NCBI GenBank assembly: GCA_013001975.1
Contig: JABDKX010000202.1
Location: 1-43,902 of the forward strand
Reading direction: 5' to 3'
Source of the DNA: Saprospiraceae bacterium
GTDB taxonomy: Bacteria > Bacteroidota > Bacteroidia > Chitinophagales > Saprospiraceae
Length of the DNA stretch: 43,902 nt
A program made the translations under genes and the position numbers. Below the pieces are notes generated by a model. It ran no database searches, was not told the DNA's origin, and saw only the letters and a program-made list of their open reading frames with translations. Positions 26,301 through 33,761 of the stretch are shown here, in pieces (the first letter of the stretch is position 1; every line of letters starts with the position of its first letter).

Positions 26301-27810
26301 AAAATGAATTCAGCAAATTCATTGTATCGTTTTCCAATATTTCAATAAAGGCATCGGGAAGATTTGAAAACGCTGTATTGTTTGGAGCAAATACCGTAAA
26401 AGGACCGTCTGTCTGAAGTAAAGAATCCAAAGGAGATTCTCTGACATATTCTCCAAAAGTTGAGATCGCATCAGTAGTAGTCACAATATCATGAACTGTC
26501 ACCAAACTATCAGAAGTTTGGAGCACTGCATCTAATACATGAACAATACCGTTATCTACTTCTATATTATTAATAAGAAATTTCGACTTATTTATATAAT
26601 CACCATCTGCTTCTTCTTTAATGATTAACTCAAAACCATTCACTGCATTTACAACTTCCAAAGCTTTAAGCTCTTCGAGAAAAAATCTTCCTTCAACTAA
26701 ATGATTGTCCATCAAGTCTCTGAGCAGCCCAGGAAAATTGTTTAAGAGTAAATCTAATGTCGCCTCATCCATTTTTTCGAATGCCTCATCGGTAGGTGCA
26801 AAAAATGTCCAGTCGCCATCGGCGGAAAGTATAGGAGATAAGCCCGATTCATCAATTGCAATTTCTAAAGTAGTATGAAACTCACTTTCTCTTACATAAT
26901 CCTCGATAGTAATCTCAGGGAGGGGTTCTGGGACCATAATCTTTTCAATAGTATATACGATACCGTTAACAGCACGAATGCCGGCAAACTGAATTTTTAC
27001 ATTATTGATAAATGTTATCGTATTTGGAACATCGATGGTTATAGTTAATTTTTGTCCATTTAGAGCTGTAAACATTGCATTATGGGTTAGCTCTTCAAAT
27101 TCAATTATCTTCTCTACTATATGAAAGTTGATAACATCAATTATGTATCTTGTATCGTTCCCAAAAAATCTTTGAAATTTTTCATCTGATAACCTTAAGA
27201 ATGCATCATCGTTGGGAGCAAAAAATGTAATATTGTTTTCTGTTGCTAAGTAATCATCCATTTCCACATTTTCAACCATTTGCGAAAGGAAGATATGTTC
27301 AGTACTGTTTCTAATGACAGACATAACGGTCGTCTCTGTTGTGGAAGACTTTGGAATAACAGTATCAATAATATGCACCATCCCATTATTCCCTTGAATA
27401 TTCCTAACAATCATCTCGGCACCATTGATGAAAATTCGATTGCCAACAAAATTAACACCAAGGTTTCTTAAGTTCATTGTTGATAAATCTCTACCATCTA
27501 CCAAGTCTGATGTACGATAAAAACCAAATACACAATGAGTTAAAATTAAATCTTTTAAAGCAGCTTGATTATTGAGAATAGCACCTGGAATCATACTAAA
27601 CGCATCGTTAGTAGGTGCAAAGATTGTGTAAACGCCATCCTTATTAGCAAAAGTTGTATTAAGACCTGTACTTATTAAACCTTCCTCAAATTTTTGCAAA
27701 TCAGGACGCGCTTGAATAACTCCAAAAACTGAAGATTGCGCTTGGCTAAAAGTAGAAAAAATAACTACTAATAGAGCGGTTCTAAATAAATGTATTAAAG
27801 GAAATCTCAT
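23371..27810 (-). CDS. Giant fasciclin protein with ten FAS1 domains and T9SS sorting domain
   Basis: Secreted or surface-anchored adhesin of 1,479 residues. Ten consecutive FAS1 domains of about 135 residues follow the signal peptide, which begins at the ATG at 27810 (MRFPLIHLFRTALLVVIFST); an upstream in-frame ATG at 27891 would add 27 unlikely residues. Each domain has the family's H1 block (xxFAPTxxAFxxLP) and H2 block (A/VDNGIVHVIDAVI). Domains 6-10 are most alike (TxxDFIAESxDHTxLKxAI), pointing to recent tandem duplication. The C-terminus (about 1400-1479) is a T9SS type-A domain with LKIYPNPVSDVLNI. FAS1 domains mediate adhesion to surfaces or matrix. Transcribed alone, with its 3' end almost touching a convergent gene. 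Confidence 0.95.
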   Translation of the reverse strand: MRFPLIHLFRTALLVVIFSTFSQAQSSVFGVIQARPDLQKFEEGLISTGLNTTFANKDGVYTIFAPTNDAFSMIPGAILNNQAALKDLILTHCVFGFYRTSDLVDGRDLSTMNLRNLGVNFVGNRIFINGAEMIVRNIQGNNGMVHIIDTVIPKSSTTETTVMSVIRNSTEHIFLSQMVENVEMDDYLATENNITFFAPNDDAFLRLSDEKFQRFFGNDTRYIIDVINFHIVEKIIEFEELTHNAMFTALNGQKLTITIDVPNTITFINNVKIQFAGIRAVNGIVYTIEKIMVPEPLPEITIEDYVRESEFHTTLEIAIDESGLSPILSADGDWTFFAPTDEAFEKMDEATLDLLLNNFPGLLRDLMDNHLVEGRFFLEELKALEVVNAVNGFELIIKEEADGDYINKSKFLINNIEVDNGIVHVLDAVLQTSDSLVTVHDIVTTTDAISTFGEYVRESPLDSLLQTDGPFTVFAPNNTAFSNLPDAFIEILENDTMNLLNSFLENHVINGNFPSSNLTHNLTLTTRFGEEVVITVEPDGRVFVNQGLIIIDNLIADNGVVHVIDAVIDLEEPPLTIYGYVAGSQDLNILESLITNSNLRQLYDSTENLTLFAPTDNAFENLPDDYLNDTDISFIIDLLFRHTLSAETLLSEIITKDWLISSGLDSLRVTIENNEFFIRDAKIIISDIVLANGIVHVVDAVITDNEFIPEPVFTVYDIISESENHTVFKGYIDSASLDAKLREDTTITVFAPTNEAFGILPLGLINALEADPDGLLRETLLYHINKDSLSSNELTDDLVLLMEDGNEAFIDVTTDGIFINDAKLVFENFAASNGVVHFIDAVITPIEPTKTVFDFIAQSSIHKTLESAVIAAELDDDLAEQNPITMFAPTDEAFDALPSIVLDALLNNPQGDLLNLLLIHKNDNLIRRADLTDGVELNMTNGEIVKVSVQSDTIYVNNAKVIMEEVIADNGIVHVIDAIILKREERNTIYDFIAESEDHTILKDAIDSSGLDQELIDGVGITYFAPTNDAFNALPADVLNDLLADPNGALLDLLKFHKYNAELFSTDITNELVITMDNGVEVTFTVSSDGIFINNAKLGVTDIEVDNGIVHEIDAIIEEVVERVTVYDFLVNSPDHTLLKEAIDSAGLAVNLMEEESITLFAPTDASIENLPAGFWDELLLDPSGDLRNILLKHVYPDNIMSTGLLNGLQLVMQNGEAVIVTTSGNSIFLDDAEIIMRDIVTDNGIVHVIDAVLVEIIISNTIFDIVANSPDHTILEDLLIQAGLDFALRVNEPITLFAPTDAAFNALSDEVMNELLSDPSGLLRDLLLYHTTNTLIGSSDLSDQLFIIMGTGESSKITINNDGTFINNAKFLVVDIIADNGIVNIIDAVLEPLISGVDNQDLAELKIYPNPVSDVLNIEDSGYYKLISSVSIYDAKGRLIQKVTDNTNNNQIDVSTLESGLYYIIINDHEVLHPFIKH

Positions 27811-27990
27811 GGCTAATTTTTGATTATTTATTAAGATACCAAAAAGTTTGAAGCTTTGTTCGAAATCTGAAAATCTTTTAATCAAAATCACTCAAAATAT
27901 GTTAAAAATCACTTCATATTATTTACATTTTTAATATGAAAGCAAAAATTTTGCATTTAAATTTTAAATGACATTAGAGTACAAATACAT

Positions 27991-27998
27991 TACCTTTG
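27991..27998 (+). promoter_or_regulatory. Candidate -7 element for rluF
   Basis: TACCTTTG matches TAnnTTTG exactly, 17 bases before the ATG at 28016, giving a short leader. No good -33 TTG is seen at the usual spacing. It lies within the extended upstream ORF and so supports the 28016 start over the in-frame ATG at 27968. Confidence 0.33.
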
Positions 27999-28015
27999 TA
28001 ATCTATTTGAATAAT

Positions 28016-28834
28016 ATGCCAAAATCAAGCGAAAATAGCGTTAGTCTGAACAAATATATCAGTAATCAAGGGTTTTGCTCTAGACGTGAAGCTGATAAGT
28101 ATATTGAAGCTGGTAGGGTAACAATTAATGACAAACCTGCAAGATTAGGGAATCGTGTTTTGTATGGGGATATTGTTAAAATTGACCACGAACCCATTTA
28201 TACCAAACCGAAACCATTATATATAGCTTTTCACAAACCCACTGGTCTTGTTTCTACAACAGATCCCAAAGAAAAGAGTAATATAATTAATTATATCAAT
28301 CATCCTCAAAGATTGTTTCCAATTGGTAGGTTAGATAAAAATTCTGAAGGATTGATTTTTCTTACCAACGATGGTGATATCGTTAATAAGATACTGCGTG
28401 CTGGCAATAATCATGAGAAAGAATACATTGTGACGGTCAAACAAGAGATCACGAGTGACTTTTTATCAAAAATGAGAAGTGGTGTCAGAATCATGGGCAC
28501 CGTTACAAAAAAATGTAGGGTCTCTCCTATTAACAAATTCACCTTTAAAATAACACTGACACAAGGTCTCAATCGACAGATTCGAAAGATGTGTAAAGCT
28601 TTAAAATTCGATGTAACAAAATTAAAACGTACTCGAATTATGAACGTTTCTCTTAAGAATCTAAAGTTGGGTATGTGGCGAAACTTAACGCCATTGGAGA
28701 TTGAACAAATTCAAAAAATGGTCAGTGGATCCTCTAAGACAGAAGAAGCTTCAAAGGACAAAAATAATTATGGCAGAAGGAATAAAATGAGGCCAAAGCA
28801 AAAAACATCCAAGCATAAACGAAATAAAAAATAA
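28016..28834 (+). CDS. rluF: 23S rRNA pseudouridine synthase, RluF subfamily
   Basis: Cytoplasmic RNA-modifying enzyme (272 residues), converting a uridine of 23S rRNA (2604 in E. coli) to pseudouridine. The S4 RNA-binding domain is N-terminal (LNKYISNQGFCSRREADKYIEAGRVTIND). The catalytic domain has the Asp of GRLDKNSEGLIFLTNDGD, then HEKEYIVTV and LTQGLNRQIRKMCK; the latter two are typical of the RsuA/RluB/E/F group, and the RLDKNSEG and GTVTKKCRV pattern matches RluF. About 40 C-terminal residues (from PLEIEQIQKMVSG) form a Lys/Arg-rich tail likely to contact RNA. The ATG at 28016 is chosen because the S4 domain starts within a few residues. Divergent from the fasciclin gene. Confidence 0.93.
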   Translation: MPKSSENSVSLNKYISNQGFCSRREADKYIEAGRVTINDKPARLGNRVLYGDIVKIDHEPIYTKPKPLYIAFHKPTGLVSTTDPKEKSNIINYINHPQRLFPIGRLDKNSEGLIFLTNDGDIVNKILRAGNNHEKEYIVTVKQEITSDFLSKMRSGVRIMGTVTKKCRVSPINKFTFKITLTQGLNRQIRKMCKALKFDVTKLKRTRIMNVSLKNLKLGMWRNLTPLEIEQIQKMVSGSSKTEEASKDKNNYGRRNKMRPKQKTSKHKRNKK

Positions 28835-28873
28835 TCTCTCCTTATTGTTTAAGCAGACAATTTATGCTTGTAA

Positions 28874-28903
28874 TTTGTCAGCTAATTTCCGATATTACTT
28901 TTC
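28874..28903 (+). promoter_or_regulatory. Candidate promoter for the HYR-like/DUF7619 T9SS protein
   Basis: TTTG (28874-28877), an 18-base spacer, then TACTTTTC (28896-28903) resembles the Bacteroidota -33/-7 pattern with a mismatch in the final base. Transcription would begin near 28910, about 9 bases before the ATG at 28919. Confidence 0.37.
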
Positions 28904-28918
28904 AAATAACTTAAAATC

Positions 28919-31663
28919 ATGGTTAGAACGCTACTACTCACTTTGTGTGTCAGTCTATGTATTTCATTAAACGCACAATTAACTTGGGACGCTCCTCTTA
29001 ATCAACAGTTTATTGAATGTGAAGGAGATGATGGCACCAATATGGTGATTCAAAATTACTTAAACTCGATAACAGCAACATCTGCAGGAGGACAATCTTG
29101 TTTGCCCATAACTATAACTAATAACTTTATTCCTTTAGACTCAAGTGAAACGGATTGTAACACTTTTTTTACAATTTCATTATCGGCAACAGATGTTTGT
29201 GGTAATATTTTAAATGGATTTGTAAACATTCAAATTGATGATTTCACACCACCAGAATTGCCATTACCGAGTGCGTTACCTCCAGATTTATTTTTAGAAT
29301 GTAAAGATCGTATTCCTGCGCCTGAAGTGATTATTCTAAAAGACAATTGCAAAGACGTTGAAGCTGTGCTTGAAATAAGTTCTACGACAGGTAATTGTGA
29401 GAATAATTACACAGAAGAAAGGAGATGGTTCTTTTGGGATTCTTGTAATAATTATGCTGGTGAGCACATTCAAATAATTGAAGTTGAAGATAATACAACT
29501 CCAGAATGGATTGGTAATACAGATGTTTTTCTTCCGAATGATATTACTTTATCAATTCCGGAATCTGTTTCCTCTTATACATTTCCAAATGGTTATTTTG
29601 AAAATGAAATAACGGGTGAATCATGGCCTATTTATCCTCCAATGGCGGGTTCTGAATTTTTAGGTAATTGCTCGGGCGATGTATTTATCAATAATGGGTT
29701 ATCGCCAATGGATGAATTTCCAGTTGGTGTTCATGAAATCAAATATATTGTAGAGGACCAATGCTCCAATTTTATAGAGCATACATTTGCCGTAACAATT
29801 GGAGTGAGTTCTACCTTGTGCAAAAACGATGTACCTCAATGTGCATATAGCTGTGAAACCATTCCAGACTGTCATACTTGTAACGTCTATGATCTCCTAG
29901 ATGGCTTGCAGTCATGCACTCCGGAATATTTGGGTACAATTCAACCATGGCCGCCTTCATTATGTTTTGGCAGTGGTGTTCCTCATAATATGTCATGGTA
30001 TTCTTTTGTAGCAGGTGATACGACGCTTTCTTTAACGATCGCCCCTACTTATTGTAAAATAGGAAATGGTGCTGTTGGCATTCAGTCGGGTATTTATGAC
30101 TTTTGCGAAGACAATGATGGTCAATGTATCGGAGGAGATGCAAACTGTACATCTGGTCTTGAGGCTATGAAGTATACTGTTGATAATTTAAAAATAGGAA
30201 GAATATATTACTTATTTGTTGACGGATGTAACGGTGCAGAATGTGATTATACCATCACAGTGGATTCTATAGATCCAAATGCCGAAGGTGAATTGGGTCC
30301 GGATTCTTGTCCTTCAGAAGTTTTAATATTGCAATATTATATTGATACTAATAATAATGGCGTGAAGGATTCTATAGAACAATATTTAAACTTATCCAAT
30401 GCAGGAGAATTTGTAACGCTTAATCCAAATGAATTTATTTCTGCCATCAATCAAGGCACAGAAGAGTATTTTATTTTAGATCCTGGTTTTTATGACTTAT
30501 CATTTGAAAATGATCTTTTTGTTTCGCCTTCACTTCCTGCACAAATTGAAGTAATAGAAGATCAAGGAGAAATACGACTTGATGTGGCACTCATCGCCAA
30601 TCCTGCAAATATTGTTCAGGATGCTGAAGTCAGCATAGTTCCAAATTCTATTGACATTTGTGATCGCGTTTCTACTTATTCATTAAAAATTAAAAATATT
30701 GGAAACATGTCATTCGCAGGATCTATCAGTCTCGATTTTGATTCATTACTCATTTACCAAAGTGCGACTGAACCACCCATGACATTTACTGATAATCAGT
30801 TGATCTGGGATATAAATATTTCTGATCCTTTCCAATTTCTTGAAATAGATGTTGATTTTAAGTTGCCTTCAGCTGATTTCATCAACAATCATTTTTGTCT
30901 TAAATTAAATGTCATTGATAATCCTCAAATAACTATAAATGAATACTGTTTTGAATTGAGGTGTTCTTATGATCCAAATGACAAACATGGGATTCCATAT
31001 CGAGGAGGTGAAAATTATACTTTGTTTGATGAAACATTAGAATACACAATTAGATTTGAAAACTTAGGTAATTTTTATGCTGAAGATATTAGAATTGAAG
31101 ATGAATTATCTGAATACTTAGATATTGAGACATTAAGTCTAAATGCAAGTTCCCACCCTATTGATCGCTTTTATGTAAATAGCCAAGGACGCTTGAAAGT
31201 ATTTTTCGAAGATATAAATTTACCTTCTGTGGAAATGGACTCAATTCTAAATAAAGGATACATTCAATTTAGTATAAACTCTATGCCGGGATTAGCTGAG
31301 AATACAGAAGTTTTTAATAAAGCCGAAATATATTTTGATTACAATGATGCTATTGTCACGAATGAAACACACCACACATTGGTTTCAGAGTTGCCAATTA
31401 TAAATTCCAATAATAATTTGGTAGAATTAAGGACATTGAAAGTTTTTCCAAATCCAGCTAATAATAAGATTTCAATTATTACAAGCTTTGATATTAACAA
31501 TGCATCTCAAATTAATATTTTAAATATTTCCGGACAAGTCATTTTGAAATACGATGCGCCTCAAAAAGATTTGGATATCCAAGGATTACAAAGCGGAATT
31601 TACTTTATAAAAGTAGATTCACAAAGTGACACAAGTGAAATTGGAAAGTTTGTAAAACTGTAG
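28919..31663 (+). CDS. Large T9SS-exported protein with HYR-like, Cys-rich and DUF7619 domains
   Basis: 914-residue secreted protein. Signal peptide MVRTLLLTLCVSLCISLNA. The N-terminal third holds HYR-like repeats of the type 'FxECxD...PxxxxxDNC...WxxWDSCNNYxxxxxQIIEVxDNTxPEW' and a DEFPVGVHEIKYIVEDQCSN segment. A Cys-rich stretch follows (about 300-450: DCHTCNVYDLLDGLQSC, MSWYSFVAGDTTLSL, IYYLFVDGCNGAECDYTITVD). Then a DUF7619-type Ig-like module (about 690-820: RCSYDPNDKHGIPYRGGENY, EYTIRFENLGNFYAEDIRIED, AEIYFDYNDAIVTNETHHT). The C-terminus is a T9SS type-A sorting domain (LKVFPNPANNKISI). No enzymatic motif. A surface or extracellular structural/adhesive role is inferred. Confidence 0.88.
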   Translation: MVRTLLLTLCVSLCISLNAQLTWDAPLNQQFIECEGDDGTNMVIQNYLNSITATSAGGQSCLPITITNNFIPLDSSETDCNTFFTISLSATDVCGNILNGFVNIQIDDFTPPELPLPSALPPDLFLECKDRIPAPEVIILKDNCKDVEAVLEISSTTGNCENNYTEERRWFFWDSCNNYAGEHIQIIEVEDNTTPEWIGNTDVFLPNDITLSIPESVSSYTFPNGYFENEITGESWPIYPPMAGSEFLGNCSGDVFINNGLSPMDEFPVGVHEIKYIVEDQCSNFIEHTFAVTIGVSSTLCKNDVPQCAYSCETIPDCHTCNVYDLLDGLQSCTPEYLGTIQPWPPSLCFGSGVPHNMSWYSFVAGDTTLSLTIAPTYCKIGNGAVGIQSGIYDFCEDNDGQCIGGDANCTSGLEAMKYTVDNLKIGRIYYLFVDGCNGAECDYTITVDSIDPNAEGELGPDSCPSEVLILQYYIDTNNNGVKDSIEQYLNLSNAGEFVTLNPNEFISAINQGTEEYFILDPGFYDLSFENDLFVSPSLPAQIEVIEDQGEIRLDVALIANPANIVQDAEVSIVPNSIDICDRVSTYSLKIKNIGNMSFAGSISLDFDSLLIYQSATEPPMTFTDNQLIWDINISDPFQFLEIDVDFKLPSADFINNHFCLKLNVIDNPQITINEYCFELRCSYDPNDKHGIPYRGGENYTLFDETLEYTIRFENLGNFYAEDIRIEDELSEYLDIETLSLNASSHPIDRFYVNSQGRLKVFFEDINLPSVEMDSILNKGYIQFSINSMPGLAENTEVFNKAEIYFDYNDAIVTNETHHTLVSELPIINSNNNLVELRTLKVFPNPANNKISIITSFDINNASQINILNISGQVILKYDAPQKDLDIQGLQSGIYFIKVDSQSDTSEIGKFVKL

Positions 31664-31715
31664 ATCACTTTCGAACAAAAATTTATTTATTATTTTGTGA
31701 GAATAATCTACTAAA

Positions 31716-32423
31716 ATGAATGTACATGAAGTAATGAAGGAATTGGAATCTTACGCAAGTGAGTCTACAAGAAAAACATTCCTTCGTCATGGAGCACCAG
31801 AAAATATATTTGGCGTAAAAGTCCAAGATCTCAAGAAAATTGTAAAAAAAGTAAAAAAAGACCATGACTTATCCTTAGCGCTGTTTGATACAAAAAATGG
31901 AGATGCCATGTATTTGGCAGGATTAATCGCGGATGAGAATAAAATAACAAAAACCCAATTAAAGAAATGGGCAAAGCTATCAAATTGGCAAATGATTAGT
32001 GAATATACTGTTCCTTGGGTAGCATCTGAATCAGATCATGGTTTTGATTTGGCCATGGAATGGATAGATTCTAATAAAGAAAGTATCGCATCTACGGGTT
32101 GGTCGACTTTGGCATCTATTGTAACTGTACAACCTGACGAAAATATTGATAAGAAAGTTTATAAGCAACTTTTGCATCGCGCCAAAGAAGAAATGGACAA
32201 TGCTCCAAATAGAGTTAAATACACAATGAATAATTTTGTAATTGCAGTAGCCTCTTATGTAGAATCTCTCTCTCAAACAGCTATTGACATTGCTGACGAA
32301 ATCGGAAAAGTAAAAGTCGACATGGGAGATACCGCATGTAAAGTACCTTTAGCATCAGCTTATATTAAAAAAGCATTAGATCGTGGGGGGATCAGAAAAA
32401 AGAGGAAAACAGCAAGGTGTTAA
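31716..32423 (+). CDS. DNA alkylation repair protein (AlkD-like HEAT-repeat family)
   Basis: Cytoplasmic all-helical protein of 235 residues resembling the AlkC/AlkD family, which removes positively charged alkylated bases such as 3-methyladenine and 7-methylguanine using HEAT-like repeats. Family features: KTFLRHGAPENIFGVKVQDLKKIVKKVKKDHDLSLALFDTKNGDAMYLAGLIAD near the N-terminus, then WQMISEYTVPWVASES and WSTLASIVTVQPD. The C-terminal tail is Lys/Arg-rich. Some members of the family bind DNA without glycosylase activity, so enzymatic function needs checking. Followed after 15 bases by the FecR-like gene. Confidence 0.85.
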   Translation: MNVHEVMKELESYASESTRKTFLRHGAPENIFGVKVQDLKKIVKKVKKDHDLSLALFDTKNGDAMYLAGLIADENKITKTQLKKWAKLSNWQMISEYTVPWVASESDHGFDLAMEWIDSNKESIASTGWSTLASIVTVQPDENIDKKVYKQLLHRAKEEMDNAPNRVKYTMNNFVIAVASYVESLSQTAIDIADEIGKVKVDMGDTACKVPLASAYIKKALDRGGIRKKRKTARC

Positions 32424-32438
32424 AATCGATAAATATAT

Positions 32439-33020
32439 ATGGCTAAAGAAAATAAACGAAGAATAGGAAAAAGTAAATCATCAAATAATACCACATTAAT
32501 ATTACTTGTCTTTGCTTTGATTATCTGTCTTATTTATATCTTTTTTCCGAGCGGCGGATCGAATGAAACTGTTGTTAATGGTTTCATAATTAAATCAACG
32601 CAATCAGGTGAAAAGATAAAATTGGAATTAAAAGACGGGACTACTGTTTACTTAAACCAAAGAAGTATGATAAAATATCCAGAACAATTTGGTTCTACTT
32701 CTAGACGTGTCTTTTTAGAAGGCGAAGCTTACTTTGATGTCAAGCATGATAAGCAAAAACCATTTGGTGTTGATTTTGAACATGGTGCAGTTGATGTTTT
32801 AGGAACAAGTTTTAACGTGAAAGCTTACGAAGGTGATTTGCATTCAACCGTCATTGTTACATCTGGGCTTGTCAAGTTTTCATCTAAATCGAATCCAAAG
32901 AAAACCAGACTGAGCAAAAGTCAAAAAGGAATTCTCAATCATAATAGTCGACGTATTTCATCTTCAAACGTCAGTAACTATAATCCGCTAGCTTGGAAAG
33001 ATGACATTTATCCTAATTAA
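32439..33020 (+). CDS. FecR-domain membrane protein without partner sigma factor
   Basis: Inner-membrane protein of 193 residues: short basic N-terminus, one TM helix (about 18-37, TTLILLVFALIICLIYIFF) and a periplasmic FecR domain (about 60-160: KLELKDGTTVYLNQRSMIKYPEQF, RRVFLEGEAYFDVKHDKQKPFGV, VDVLGTSFNVKAYEGD, VTSGLVKF). The common C-terminal DUF4974 domain of Bacteroidota anti-sigma proteins is absent, and the cytoplasmic part is much shorter than the usual sigma-binding region. No ECF sigma gene is nearby. So an anti-sigma role is unlikely in the classical sense; it may be a FecR-fold sensor or a decayed anti-sigma factor. It is 6 bases from the RDD gene. Confidence 0.82.
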   Translation: MAKENKRRIGKSKSSNNTTLILLVFALIICLIYIFFPSGGSNETVVNGFIIKSTQSGEKIKLELKDGTTVYLNQRSMIKYPEQFGSTSRRVFLEGEAYFDVKHDKQKPFGVDFEHGAVDVLGTSFNVKAYEGDLHSTVIVTSGLVKFSSKSNPKKTRLSKSQKGILNHNSRRISSSNVSNYNPLAWKDDIYPN

Positions 33021-33026
33021 TACTTA

Positions 33027-33458
33027 TTGAAAGAAACGACCACAACTACTGAGTCCTTAGCTGTTTTTACACCTAACCTTATAACTAGGATAAAAACCAC
33101 ATTTATAGATTACATAATCATGGCGGTATTATTTATCCTAGCTTTCAAGTTTGTGGAATCTTTTGATACGCATCAATCTCTTATTCAATTAATACTGGTT
33201 ATAGTCATTATAAGTTATGAACCAATATTAACCAGCTTTGATCAAACTATAGGACAAAAAATAATGGGGCTAAAAGTATATCGTTTTAATTCCGTAAAAA
33301 ATGAGATTTCAGAACAAAACCTTTCATTAGTGAATGCCTATTTCAGATTTGTGTTTAAAATACTTTTAGGGTTTATTTCACTTTTCACTATTCGATCAAA
33401 TCCATTTGGAAAAGCCATTCATGATAAATTGAGTGGATCGGTTATGACTTTTAAATAA
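33027..33458 (+). CDS. RDD family membrane protein, TTG start
   Basis: Inner-membrane protein of 143 residues. The RDD family is marked by a conserved Arg in the first helix region and Asp residues in helices, with three or four helices here: about 28-47, 50-75 and 105-125. Visible features are RIKTTFIDYIIMAVLFILAFKF, EPILTSFDQTIGQKIMGLKVYR and FRFVFKILLGFISLFT. Translation starts at TTG (33027): the reading frame opens at the FecR stop, and the first in-frame ATG (33120) would remove the first helix. Co-transcribed with FecR and AlkD-like genes. RDD members include putative Na+/H+ antiporters; here the function is unknown. Confidence 0.8.
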   Translation: MKETTTTTESLAVFTPNLITRIKTTFIDYIIMAVLFILAFKFVESFDTHQSLIQLILVIVIISYEPILTSFDQTIGQKIMGLKVYRFNSVKNEISEQNLSLVNAYFRFVFKILLGFISLFTIRSNPFGKAIHDKLSGSVMTFK

Positions 33459-33761
33459 TAAAAAAAGTCACTCAGACACTTACTATAAAGTAGCAATCAT
33501 ATAAGTTAAAATACAAATATATAGTACGTTTTTATATTAATTAAATATTATATATTATGCTAAATCATTAGAAACTTTGTAAAGATTCTGTCATTATTGC
33601 TATATAAAACATCAAAATAAGGGTATACCATTATTAATATATATTTTTGTCACCATACTTTTACAGTATAACTCCCGCAATAAATAGTTTTCCTGAGTTT
33701 ACACAAAATTCGCTTGAAAATGGATAAACTATTTTTTACAATTTATTAAATTTTACATTTT
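33459..33761. other. 303-base AT-rich non-coding stretch before the M43 protease gene
   Basis: No ORF, RNA gene or convincing terminator is visible. A TATTTTTG at 33642-33649 matches the Bacteroidota -7 consensus, but no -33 TTG is spaced properly, so the promoter of the M43 gene is likely here but not placed with confidence. The leader ends TTTTACATTTT just before the ATG at 33762. Confidence 0.4.

Noticed and set aside
23371-27810. Repeating DNA with regular spacing, possible CRISPR-like array
   Set aside because: The period is about 400 bases and encodes FAS1 domains in one open frame; there are no short identical repeats with unique spacers.
32439-33020. Classical sigma/anti-sigma pair with the sigma-like protein at 40678
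   Set aside because: The genes are 7.6 kb apart on opposite strands, the FecR protein lacks a sigma-binding segment, and nothing links them directly.
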